DNA of 64,000 nt, from positions 465,727 to 529,726 of the forward strand of contig RFPL01000001.1 of the NCBI GenBank assembly GCA_009926135.1. Reading direction: 5' to 3'. The DNA is from Sphingomonadaceae bacterium. Its GTDB lineage: Bacteria > Pseudomonadota > Alphaproteobacteria > Sphingomonadales > Sphingomonadaceae. Below, one piece after another: positions 7,897 through 15,802 of this stretch. The stretch's first letter is position 1; every line of letters begins with the position of its first letter. The notes beneath the pieces were generated by a model that was given only the letters and a program-made list of their open reading frames with translations, did no database searches and was not told the DNA's origin. The position numbers and the translations under genes were made by a program.

Positions 7897-9303
7897 ATGC
7901 CCCGCACCGCCCTCTTGCTTGCCGCCACAGCTGCCACCCTGTCTGCCCCGGTTATCGCCGCGCCGCCCAAGGTGCCGGGCGCATCGGCCGAAGCGCAGGT
8001 CCTGGAACTGTCGAAGGCGGCAATTGCGCTGCGCTCGGTCCGAGGTGAGGGCAATAAGACGAGCGAAGTAGCGAAGCTCTACAAGACCGCGCTGCTCGGG
8101 GCCGGCTGGGCCGACAAGGATATCGAGATCACCCCGGTCGACGATACGGCCTATCTGGTCGCAACCTGGCAGGGCAGCGATGCCAAGCTCAAGCCCCTGA
8201 TCATCTCCGGGCACATGGACGTGGTTGAAGCCAACCCGAAGGACTGGACTCGCGATCCCTTCACCCCGGTAGTCGAGAACGGCTACCTCTATGGCCGCGG
8301 CGCGAGCGACCAGAAGTTCTCGATGATCCTGGCGATGGTCGGGCTGATGGAACTGCGCAAGGGCGGCTACCAGCCCAAGCGGACCATCGTGATCGCTTTC
8401 TCGGGCGACGAGGAAACGACGATGAAGACCGGCCGGATCCTGGCCGACCGCTTTGCCAATGCCGAAATGGTGCTCAACACCGATGGCTCTGGCGGTGCAC
8501 TTGAAGAGGCCACCGGCAAGCCGCTGTTCTGGACCTGGGACGGGGGCGAGAAGACCTATGTCGACGTGAAGCTTGAGGTCACCAACCCGGGCGGCCATAG
8601 CTCCGCGCCGCGCGCGGACAACGCGATCGCCCAGCTGTCGCAGGCTCTCGCGAAGATCGGTGCCTATCGCTTCAAGGCCGAGCAGAACCCGCTAACCAAG
8701 GCCTATTTCGAAAAGGCCGCTCATTTCGAGAGCGACCCCAAACTGGCCGCCGCGATGCGCGCCTTTGCGGCTAACGTGAATGATGAAGCGGCCGTGGCCA
8801 CCCTCCGCGCCAACACGGGCTATGTCGGCAAGGTCGGCACGACCTGCGTGCCGACGATGGTTAGCGGCGGTCATGCCGAAAATGCTCTGCCGCAGCGCGC
8901 CACGGCCAATGTGAATTGCCGTGTCTTCCCCGGCCACACCCGCGCCCAGATCATCGCCGAGCTGCAGCAGGTGGCGGGCGTGCCCGAAGTGAAGTTTTCC
9001 GACATGACCGGCGATACGGCCACCGAAAGCGATGCCTCGCCGATGCGGCCCGATTTCCTGGCTGCCGTGGACAAGGCCATGGCGGTATCTTGGCCGAAGG
9101 TACCGGTAATCCCGGCGCAAAGCTCGGGCGCGTCGGATTCGATGTGGTACCGCGCCAAGGGCGTGCCGAGCTACGGCATCAGCCCGATCTTCATCAAGGA
9201 CAGCGATGATTTCTCGCACGGCCTCAACGAGCGGGTCGAAGTGCGCAACATCCGCCCCGGGCTGACTTACTACTTCAGCTTGCTGCCAGCGCTCTCAAAA
9301 TGA
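7897..9303 (+). CDS. Secreted M20 family metallopeptidase
   Basis: A 468-residue protein with a signal peptide (first 21 residues, ending VIAA-PPKV). The dizinc M20 motifs are SGHMDVVEANPKDW, YGRGASDQKF (bridging Asp) and GDEETTMKTG (catalytic Glu), with a dimerisation lid (NPGGHSSAPRADNAIAQ) and a final His in DDFSHGLNE. M20 enzymes hydrolyse dipeptides or N-acyl amino acids. The signal peptide puts it in the periplasm, where it could feed amino acids to the permease encoded nearby at 12.8-14.0 kb; that link is inference. Confidence 0.92.
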   Translation: MPRTALLLAATAATLSAPVIAAPPKVPGASAEAQVLELSKAAIALRSVRGEGNKTSEVAKLYKTALLGAGWADKDIEITPVDDTAYLVATWQGSDAKLKPLIISGHMDVVEANPKDWTRDPFTPVVENGYLYGRGASDQKFSMILAMVGLMELRKGGYQPKRTIVIAFSGDEETTMKTGRILADRFANAEMVLNTDGSGGALEEATGKPLFWTWDGGEKTYVDVKLEVTNPGGHSSAPRADNAIAQLSQALAKIGAYRFKAEQNPLTKAYFEKAAHFESDPKLAAAMRAFAANVNDEAAVATLRANTGYVGKVGTTCVPTMVSGGHAENALPQRATANVNCRVFPGHTRAQIIAELQQVAGVPEVKFSDMTGDTATESDASPMRPDFLAAVDKAMAVSWPKVPVIPAQSSGASDSMWYRAKGVPSYGISPIFIKDSDDFSHGLNERVEVRNIRPGLTYYFSLLPALSK

Positions 9304-9309
9304 GCACGG

Positions 9310-9918
9310 TTAGCGCCGCGCGGGCAAAATAAGCGCGGTCAGTGCTGAGCGAGCGATGGCGGCGGCTTCATCCGCCGCCAGCTCGTGCGGTGAGAGGCAC
9401 AGTTCCAGCCACAGCCCGTCGACCAGCGCGGTGATCGCGATGGCGGTCCTGCGCAGTTGCGCATCGGGCAGTCCGCAGTGTGCGAGCAGGCCTTCAAGCT
9501 GCGCGCGGAAGCCGCGGTATTGCTCGTCATGGAGCGCGGCGATGTCGGGCCGGGCGCGGACCAGGCTCCAGAAGGCAATCCAGGTGGCAAGCAGTTCCGG
9601 GTCGGCAATCGGGGCAGCGAAGCTGGCCGTGACAAAGGCTTCCAGCCGGTCGGCCGGATCATTGCCGGCACCTGCGACAGCGGCTTCCAGAGCCGCATCC
9701 ACCCGCGCCCCGGTATGGGCATAGGTTGCCGCGATCAGCGCATCGACGCCCGCGAAATAGTGCCCGACCAGTCCGGCTGAGACCCCGGCTTCGACCGCGA
9801 TCGTTCGCACGCTCGCCCCGGCAATCCCCTCACGCGCCAGCACCCGGGCGCAGGCCTCAATCAAGCTGAGGCGGCGGGCGTCGGGTTCTGACCGGCGGAA
9901 GGCAGGCTGGGTGGTCAC
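9310..9918 (-). CDS. TetR family regulator, BetI-like
   Basis: A 202-residue protein from GTG 9918. A further upstream in-frame start at 9954 would place the operator inside the gene, so the shorter form is preferred. The N-terminal helix-turn-helix reads ASVRTIAVEAGVSAGLVGHYF, followed by DALIAATYAHTGARVD, which resembles BetI (the choline-responsive repressor) more than generic TetR proteins. It is divergent from the Rieske operon, and the near-perfect palindrome at 9939-9954 lies between the two starts, so autorepression plus control of the oxygenase is likely. The ligand is unknown; a quaternary amine is a guess from similarity. Confidence 0.85.
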   Translation of the reverse strand: MTTQPAFRRSEPDARRLSLIEACARVLAREGIAGASVRTIAVEAGVSAGLVGHYFAGVDALIAATYAHTGARVDAALEAAVAGAGNDPADRLEAFVTASFAAPIADPELLATWIAFWSLVRARPDIAALHDEQYRGFRAQLEGLLAHCGLPDAQLRRTAIAITALVDGLWLELCLSPHELAADEAAAIARSALTALILPARR

Positions 9919-9938
9919 TTGCGGCACCCTAGCACTTG

Positions 9939-9954
9939 TTGTACGAGCGTCCAA
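9939..9954. promoter_or_regulatory. Operator-like palindrome TTGnACGnnCGTnCAA
   Basis: TTGTACGAGCGTCCAA has 12 of 16 positions in perfect dyad symmetry (TTG-ACG/CGT-CAA). It lies between the GTG start of the TetR gene (9918, minus) and the GTG start of the Rieske gene (9990, plus), the expected place for a divergent TetR operator. Confidence 0.65.
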
Positions 9955-9989
9955 TAAGGTTTGGCCAAGTGGGTTTGGAGAGTCGTCAA

Positions 9990-11189
9990 GTGGGCAAGCT
10001 GGACAGCATCGTCGCGGAGATTGATGGGCCCGAGGTCGATCCCGATGCCGATTTCAGTCTGCCCGGCTGGATCTATCACGACCGCGAATTCTTCGACCTC
10101 GAGATGGAGCGCGTGATCCGTCCGTCCTGGCAGATCGTCTGCCATGTGAACGAGATTCCTAGCCCCGGTGATTACCAGACGATCGACTACCTGGGCGAGA
10201 GCGTGGTGGTGATCCGCAGCGACGATGGCGCGGTGCACGCCTTCACCAATGTCTGTCGCCACCGCGCAATGCGGCTGGTCGAAGGGCCGATGGGCTGCGC
10301 CAAGAAGCTGGTCTGCCCTTACCATGCCTGGACCTTCGAGACGGATGGGCGCCTGTCCGGCGTGCCGATGAAGAGCGAGTATCCGGCGCTGAAGCTGGAG
10401 GACAACGGCCTGGTCCCGGTCGCGACCGAGGTCTGGCACGGCTTCATCTTCGTGAACCTGGCTCCGGGCGGTTTTCCGACGGTGGGCGAGATGATGGCGC
10501 CGTTCGAGGGCGAGGTCAGCCAGTACCGGTTCGAGGAGATGGAGCGGATGGCCCCGGTCCGGTTGCGGCCGCGCGGTGTCAACTGGAAGAACGTCGGCGA
10601 TAATTACTCCGACAACCTGCACATCCCGGTTGCCCATGACGGCCTGGCCCGACTGGTCGGCAAGACCTATGCAATCGAGGCGCATGGCTGGGCCGACCGG
10701 CTCCATGGCGACGTGATCAAGAACGAGAAGCAGAACTTCTGGGAGCGCTTCTACCGCGCTCACTTGCCCCGGGTGGATCACTTGCCCGAAGAGGCCCACG
10801 GCCGCTGGCTCTATTACAAGCTCTGGCCGAACATGGCCTTCGACATCTATGCCGATCAGATTGATTTCATGCAGTGGCTGCCGATTTCACCGACCGAATG
10901 CCTGCTGCGCGAAGTGGCCTATGCCCTGCCCGACGCTTTGGTACCTGAAGACCGGCGCCGCGAAATGAAGCTGACACGCTATGCCAACTGGCGGATCAAC
11001 CGCGTGGTCAATGCCGAGGACACCTGGCTGATCAGCCGCGTCCAGCAGGGGATGCAGAGCCGGACCTATGGCAATGGCCCAATCGGCAAAAGCGAAGTCT
11101 GTCTGCGCAGTTTCGCCCGCAAGATCCGCACCCTGATCCCGGAAGCCCGCCAACCCTTCGCGCCCGCAGCGGGCTGGAGCAAGCCATGA
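9990..11189 (+). CDS. Rieske non-haem iron oxygenase, alpha subunit
   Basis: A 399-residue protein from GTG 9990, chosen because GGAGAG ends 7 bases upstream; a TTG at 9936 also opens the frame but would swallow the operator. The Rieske [2Fe-2S] ligands are CRH in NVCRHRAMRL and CPYH in LVCPYHAWTF. The mononuclear iron site is DNYSDNLHIPVAHDG. The two-domain form resembles aromatic ring hydroxylases and the quaternary-amine oxygenases GbcA and CntA. The reductase partner is not encoded next to it. The stop overlaps the flavoprotein start by 4 bases, so the two are coupled. Confidence 0.9.
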   Translation: MGKLDSIVAEIDGPEVDPDADFSLPGWIYHDREFFDLEMERVIRPSWQIVCHVNEIPSPGDYQTIDYLGESVVVIRSDDGAVHAFTNVCRHRAMRLVEGPMGCAKKLVCPYHAWTFETDGRLSGVPMKSEYPALKLEDNGLVPVATEVWHGFIFVNLAPGGFPTVGEMMAPFEGEVSQYRFEEMERMAPVRLRPRGVNWKNVGDNYSDNLHIPVAHDGLARLVGKTYAIEAHGWADRLHGDVIKNEKQNFWERFYRAHLPRVDHLPEEAHGRWLYYKLWPNMAFDIYADQIDFMQWLPISPTECLLREVAYALPDALVPEDRRREMKLTRYANWRINRVVNAEDTWLISRVQQGMQSRTYGNGPIGKSEVCLRSFARKIRTLIPEARQPFAPAAGWSKP

Positions 11190-12784
11190 CCAAGACCTAC
11201 GACGCACTGATCATCGGTGGTGGCCACAATGGCCTGACCTGCGCCTTTTACCTTGCCCGCGCGGGCATGCGGGTGCGCGTGCTGGAGCGGCGGCACATTG
11301 TCGGCGGCGCGGCGGTGACCGAGGAGTTCCACCCCGGCTTCCGCAACTCGACCGCCAGCTACACGGTCAGCCTGCTGCGCCCCAAGGTGATCGCCGACAT
11401 GCGGCTGCACGATTACGGTTACCGTGTGATCGAGCGAACCATCAGCAACTTCTTCCCGTTCGAGAATGACTACCTCAAGCTGGGCGGAGGTCCCGGCCGG
11501 ACCGAGGCCGAATTCGCACGCTTTTCCAAGAAGGACGCCGAGGCTTACCCGAAGTACGACGCTGCGCTGGAAAAGGTCGCCAACGTGCTGCGCGACCTTT
11601 CCCTGCAGATCCCGCCCAATGTCGGTGGCGGACTGGCCTCGCTGGTGGCAGCGGCCAAGCAGGGCTGGCCGATGGCCAATCTGGACCTGTCGGTCCAGCG
11701 TGACCTGCTCGACATCTTCACCAAGTCGGCCCGCCAGTTCCTCGACGGCTGGTTCGAGCACGATCACATCCAGACCGCCTTTGCCTTCGATGCGGTGGTC
11801 GGTAACTATGCAGGGGTTTCGACCCCCGGCTCGGCCTATGTCCTGCTCCACCACGTCTTCGGCGAAGTGAACGGCAAGCTTGGCGCCTGGGGCCACGCAG
11901 TTGGTGGCATGGGGGCGATCACCCAGGCCATGGCCAGGGCTTGCGAGGACCAGGGCGTCGAGATCAGCCTGGAGGCACCGGTGGCCCAGGTGCTGGTCAA
12001 CAACGGCAAGGTCCAGGGTGTGAAGCTGGAGAGCGGCGAGGAACTGATCGCCCCGATCGTCGCCTCCAATGCCGGCCCGGCTTTGCTCTATCGCCAGCTG
12101 GTCGATCAGAGCGACCTGGACGAGGACTTCCAGCGCCGGATCAAGGGCTTCAAGACTTGCTCTGGCACATTCCGCATGAACGTCGCGCTGTCGGAATTGC
12201 CGGACTTCTCGGTCCTGCCGGGCAAAGCGCAGGCTGAGCACCACACCGCCGGGATCATCATCGCGCCCGGCATGGATTACATGGACCAGGCCTTCATCGA
12301 TGCCCAGCAGCACGGCTGGTCAAAGAAGCCGATCGTCGAGATCAAGATTCCCTCGACGGTTGACGATAGCCTGGCGCCTCCGGGCTGCCATGTCGCTTCG
12401 CTGTTCTGCCAGCAGTTCGATCCTACGGTCGACTGGGACGCCAACCGCGACAAGGTGGCGGACCTGATCATCGATACGGTCAACGATCACGCCCCCAACT
12501 TCCGCAAGTCCGTGATTGCGACACAGATCCACTCGCCGTGGGATCTTGAGCGCAAGTTCGGTCTGATCGGCGGCGATATCATGCACGGCACGATGGGCAT
12601 CGACCAACTCTGGGCGGCGCGCCCGGTGCTGGGGCATGGCGACTATCGCGGGCCCATCAAGGGTCTCTACATGTGCGGCGCGGGGACCCATCCCGGTGGC
12701 GGCGTGACCGGCGCGCCGGGCCACAATGCGGCCCACGCGATCCTGGCCGACCGCCCGCTGATCAGGAAGCTTTTGCGTTCCTGA
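11186..12784 (+). CDS. FAD-dependent oxidoreductase, phytoene-dehydrogenase/PYROXD2-like
   Basis: A 532-residue flavoprotein. The N-terminal dinucleotide motif GGGHNGLTCAFYLARAG and ERRHIVGGAAVTEEFHPGF are the FAD-binding pattern of the phytoene desaturase/PYROXD2 group. VGGMGAITQAMARACEDQGV is the second FAD contact and GLYMCGAGTHPGGGVTGAPG the C-terminal FAD loop. It is not a Rieske reductase: no ferredoxin or NAD(P)H domain of that kind is seen. It is translationally coupled to the Rieske gene (ATGA), implying successive steps on one substrate. The tail overlaps the convergent permease by 23 bases. Confidence 0.88.
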   Translation: MTKTYDALIIGGGHNGLTCAFYLARAGMRVRVLERRHIVGGAAVTEEFHPGFRNSTASYTVSLLRPKVIADMRLHDYGYRVIERTISNFFPFENDYLKLGGGPGRTEAEFARFSKKDAEAYPKYDAALEKVANVLRDLSLQIPPNVGGGLASLVAAAKQGWPMANLDLSVQRDLLDIFTKSARQFLDGWFEHDHIQTAFAFDAVVGNYAGVSTPGSAYVLLHHVFGEVNGKLGAWGHAVGGMGAITQAMARACEDQGVEISLEAPVAQVLVNNGKVQGVKLESGEELIAPIVASNAGPALLYRQLVDQSDLDEDFQRRIKGFKTCSGTFRMNVALSELPDFSVLPGKAQAEHHTAGIIIAPGMDYMDQAFIDAQQHGWSKKPIVEIKIPSTVDDSLAPPGCHVASLFCQQFDPTVDWDANRDKVADLIIDTVNDHAPNFRKSVIATQIHSPWDLERKFGLIGGDIMHGTMGIDQLWAARPVLGHGDYRGPIKGLYMCGAGTHPGGGVTGAPGHNAAHAILADRPLIRKLLRS

Positions 12785-14033
12785 CCAGCAGGTAGACCGG
12801 CAGGCCGGCCACGATCAGTAGCGCGGCATAGCCGATTGCCACCCCGCCCAGGCCATATTCGGCCCAGCAGAAGAAGGCGACCGCGACCAGCGCGGCGAGC
12901 AGCGTCATCGTATTGTCGCGCACAATCCGCAAGGCGGCCAGCGCCGCCATCAGGTAGGCGACCAGCCCTGCAGCCAGGCTGACCGAGGCGATGAAGCCGA
13001 ACAGGTCAGTCATGCCTTTCTGATAATTGAGCAGGGTGATTGCCGAAAGCAGGCTGCTGGACACCAGGTGGGAGCGCACCGGGGTGCCGTGCTTGCCCTC
13101 CACCCCGAACCAGGCCGGAAAGACCCCGCCCTTGGCCATGGCCCAGGGCATTTCGGCCTGGACAAGCACCCAGCCGTTAAGCGTGCCGAAGGCGCTGATC
13201 GCGGCGAACAGGGCCACGACTATCGCCAGGTTTGTACCCAGATAGCGGCCCAGAAAGCTGGCAACCGGAGCAGGGCTGGCCGCTGCTTCACCGACCGGCA
13301 TGTAGAGCGCGAAAGCGAAGGAAATGCCGAAATAGACGATGCCGGTCAGGATCACGCCCAGCATGGTCGCCCGCGCGATATTGCGACCCGGGTTCTCGAC
13401 CTTGTCGGCCGGCACGGTCGCTGCCTCCAGGCCCAGGAAGCCCCAGAAAGTTAGACCCGCCGCGATTGCCACCTTGTCTGCAGTGAATGGCACGGCCGGA
13501 TCGGGTGCCCGTGGCGAACCCGTCAGCCACAGCCAGACTGCCAGCCCGATCAGCGCGACCAGCGGCAACAGTTTCAGTACCACGGTCACTTCCTGCAGCC
13601 GTCCAGCCTCGCGCACGCCGCGGATGTTGATGAAGGTCACGATCCAGACGCAGGCCACGGCCAGCACGGCGGGTGCCCCCGTGGTCGTCGCCAGTGCGGG
13701 AAAGATCAACGCCAGCGCGCTGACCACAGCCACCGCGACGGCAGCGTTGCCAACCCAGCTCATCACCCAATAGGCCCAGGCCGTGGTAAACCCAGCCAGC
13801 GGGCCAAAGGCGGCCGTGGCATAGGCATAGGGGCCGCCTGCCAAAGGCAGTCGCGCACCCAGTGCGGAAAATACCCGGGCGAGCGCCAGCGCGCCGATGA
13901 TGGTGATCCCCCAGCCGGCAAACTGGTTCCAGCCGAGCGGGGCAAGCTGTGCGGGCAAGATGTAAATCCCGGAACCGACCATATTGCCGATGACGAGCGC
14001 CAGCAGCGCCCAGTACCCCAACTTGCGTTCCAT
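12762..14033 (-). CDS. APC-superfamily amino acid permease
   Basis: A 423-residue integral membrane protein with about 12 hydrophobic segments. The start is the ATG at 14033 preceded by AAGG; the frame is open further upstream, but that sequence lacks membrane character. The first helix carries the APC signature GNMVGSGIYILPAQLAP with the unwound GSG substrate-binding segment, as in AdiC, YjeH and CadB. It probably moves an amino acid, amine or amine antiport pair across the inner membrane. It converges with the Rieske-flavoprotein operon and may supply its substrate (inference). Confidence 0.9.
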   Translation of the reverse strand: MERKLGYWALLALVIGNMVGSGIYILPAQLAPLGWNQFAGWGITIIGALALARVFSALGARLPLAGGPYAYATAAFGPLAGFTTAWAYWVMSWVGNAAVAVAVVSALALIFPALATTTGAPAVLAVACVWIVTFINIRGVREAGRLQEVTVVLKLLPLVALIGLAVWLWLTGSPRAPDPAVPFTADKVAIAAGLTFWGFLGLEAATVPADKVENPGRNIARATMLGVILTGIVYFGISFAFALYMPVGEAAASPAPVASFLGRYLGTNLAIVVALFAAISAFGTLNGWVLVQAEMPWAMAKGGVFPAWFGVEGKHGTPVRSHLVSSSLLSAITLLNYQKGMTDLFGFIASVSLAAGLVAYLMAALAALRIVRDNTMTLLAALVAVAFFCWAEYGLGGVAIGYAALLIVAGLPVYLLVRNAKAS

Positions 14034-14103
14034 CGGCCTTATCCCCTTTGCAGCGCAGACTATCGCTTGATCGCGCTGCGTCACCATGTTTCTTGGGGCC
14101 AGC

Positions 14104-15714
14104 ATGACTACCGTATCCACCCAATCCTGGCTGGCCCGCGCGGGCGCCTATCATCCCCGGCTGATCCAGGCCGCGATGGCGATGAACGAGAACGACTTGC
14201 CGATGGCCGAGCCGCTGCTGCGCGCACACCTGAAGGAAGATCCGCTCGACGTGTTCGCCATTCGCCTGTTTGCCGAGCTGGCCGGGCGGATCGGCCGCTA
14301 CGCTGATGCCGAGAACCTGCTGCGCCGCGCGCTGGAACTGGCCCCGGCCTTTACCCCGGCGCGGGCCAACCTGGCGCTGGTGCTTTACCGCCAGAACCGC
14401 CCGGCCGACGCCATTGCCGAGCTGAACCGGGTGGTCGAAGAAGAGCCCGACAACCCTGGTCATGCCAATCTTCAAGCCGCGGCGCTCGGCCGGATCGGCG
14501 AGTTCGACGAAGCGATCACGCTGTATGACCGCGTGCTGGCCCAGGCCCCGAACCAGCCGCGCGTCTGGATGAGCTTTGGCCATATGCTCAAGACGGTCGG
14601 TCGGCTGGAAGACGGGATTGCGGCTTACCGCAAGGCAATCGAGCTGATGCCGGCGCTGGGCGAAGCCTGGTGGAGCCTGGCCAATCTCAAGACGGTGAAG
14701 TTCACCGATGCCGATATCGCTGCCATGGAGGCCGCGCTGGAGCAGGGCGGGGTAGCCCAGGAAGACCGCTTCCATCTCGACTTCGCCCTCGGCAAGGCGC
14801 TGGAGGACCGGGGCGAGGCCGAGGCGAGCTTTGCCCACTATGCCGCTGGCAATGCCCTGCGCCGGACCGAGCTGGACTACGAAGCTGACGAGACCAGCCG
14901 GTTCGTCGACCGGCTGATCGAACTGGCGACGCCGGAATTCTTCGCGGCGCGCGCCGGGCAGGGTTGCGATGCTCCGGACCCGATCTTTGTCCTTGGAATG
15001 CCGCGTGCGGGTTCGACGCTGGTCGAGCAGATCCTGGCCAGCCACAGCCAGGTTGAAGGGACGACTGAGCTGCCCGACATCCCCGCGCTGGCCCGGCGCG
15101 AGGCAAACTATCCGCTGAGCCTGCCAGAGCTGACGGCCGAGCAGCTGGCCCGGCGCGGCGAGGAATTCCTGAGGCGTACGCGGATCCAGCGCAAGACCGA
15201 GCGGCCGTTCTTCATCGACAAGCTGCCCAATAACTGGCTGCACACGGTGTTCATCATGCTGGCGCTGCCGGGGGCAAAGATCGTGGACGCGCGGCGGCAC
15301 CCGCTGGGTTGCTGCTTTTCCAACTACAAGCAGCATTTCGCGCGTGGGCAAGCCTTCAGTTACAGCCTGGAGGACATGGGGCGCTATTATCGCGACTACG
15401 TGCGGTTGATGGCCCATCTCGATCGGATCCAGCCCGGGCGGATCCACCGCGTTATCTACGAGAACATGGTCGATGACACCGAGACCGAGGTCCGGGCCTT
15501 GCTGGACTATTGCGGCTTGCCGTTCGAGCAGGCCTGTCTGGAGTTCCACCGGACCGAACGCGCCGTGCGCACCCCCAGTTCCGAGCAGGTTCGCCGCCCG
15601 ATCTTCCGCGAGGGGACCGAGGCGCATGTGCCGTTTGAGGCCTGGCTCGGTCCGCTTGTGGCCGCACTCGGTCCGGTGCTGGAAGCCTATCCGGACGCTC
15701 CGGAAGCGTTGTAA
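14104..15714 (+). CDS. TPR-repeat sulfotransferase family protein
   Basis: A 536-residue fusion. Residues 1 to about 270 form tandem tetratricopeptide repeats (e.g. RYADAENLLRRALELAPAFT and DGIAAYRKAIELMPALGEAW). The C-terminal half is a PAPS-type sulfotransferase with the 5'-phosphosulfate loop FVLGMPRAGSTLVEQILASH and a 3'-phosphate region around KIVDARRHPLG. Such fusions are common in sphingomonads beside TonB-dependent receptors, as here, where the receptor follows by about 90 bases. The sulfated substrate is unknown. The permease lies divergently 70 bases away. Confidence 0.9.
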   Translation: MTTVSTQSWLARAGAYHPRLIQAAMAMNENDLPMAEPLLRAHLKEDPLDVFAIRLFAELAGRIGRYADAENLLRRALELAPAFTPARANLALVLYRQNRPADAIAELNRVVEEEPDNPGHANLQAAALGRIGEFDEAITLYDRVLAQAPNQPRVWMSFGHMLKTVGRLEDGIAAYRKAIELMPALGEAWWSLANLKTVKFTDADIAAMEAALEQGGVAQEDRFHLDFALGKALEDRGEAEASFAHYAAGNALRRTELDYEADETSRFVDRLIELATPEFFAARAGQGCDAPDPIFVLGMPRAGSTLVEQILASHSQVEGTTELPDIPALARREANYPLSLPELTAEQLARRGEEFLRRTRIQRKTERPFFIDKLPNNWLHTVFIMLALPGAKIVDARRHPLGCCFSNYKQHFARGQAFSYSLEDMGRYYRDYVRLMAHLDRIQPGRIHRVIYENMVDDTETEVRALLDYCGLPFEQACLEFHRTERAVRTPSSEQVRRPIFREGTEAHVPFEAWLGPLVAALGPVLEAYPDAPEAL

Positions 15715-15802
15715 TTCTGCCACGCGGCGCGGTTGATCGACGAGCGGCTTGGCGGCGCTGCTTGACCTTCGCGACGCACGAAATCAGACACGGCGAACTG
15801 CA

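Noticed and set aside
13288..15723. 811-codon minus-strand open frame across the permease and sulfotransferase
   Set aside because: It is antisense and out-of-frame reading of two recognised genes, with Arg/Gly/Ala-rich low-complexity sequence.
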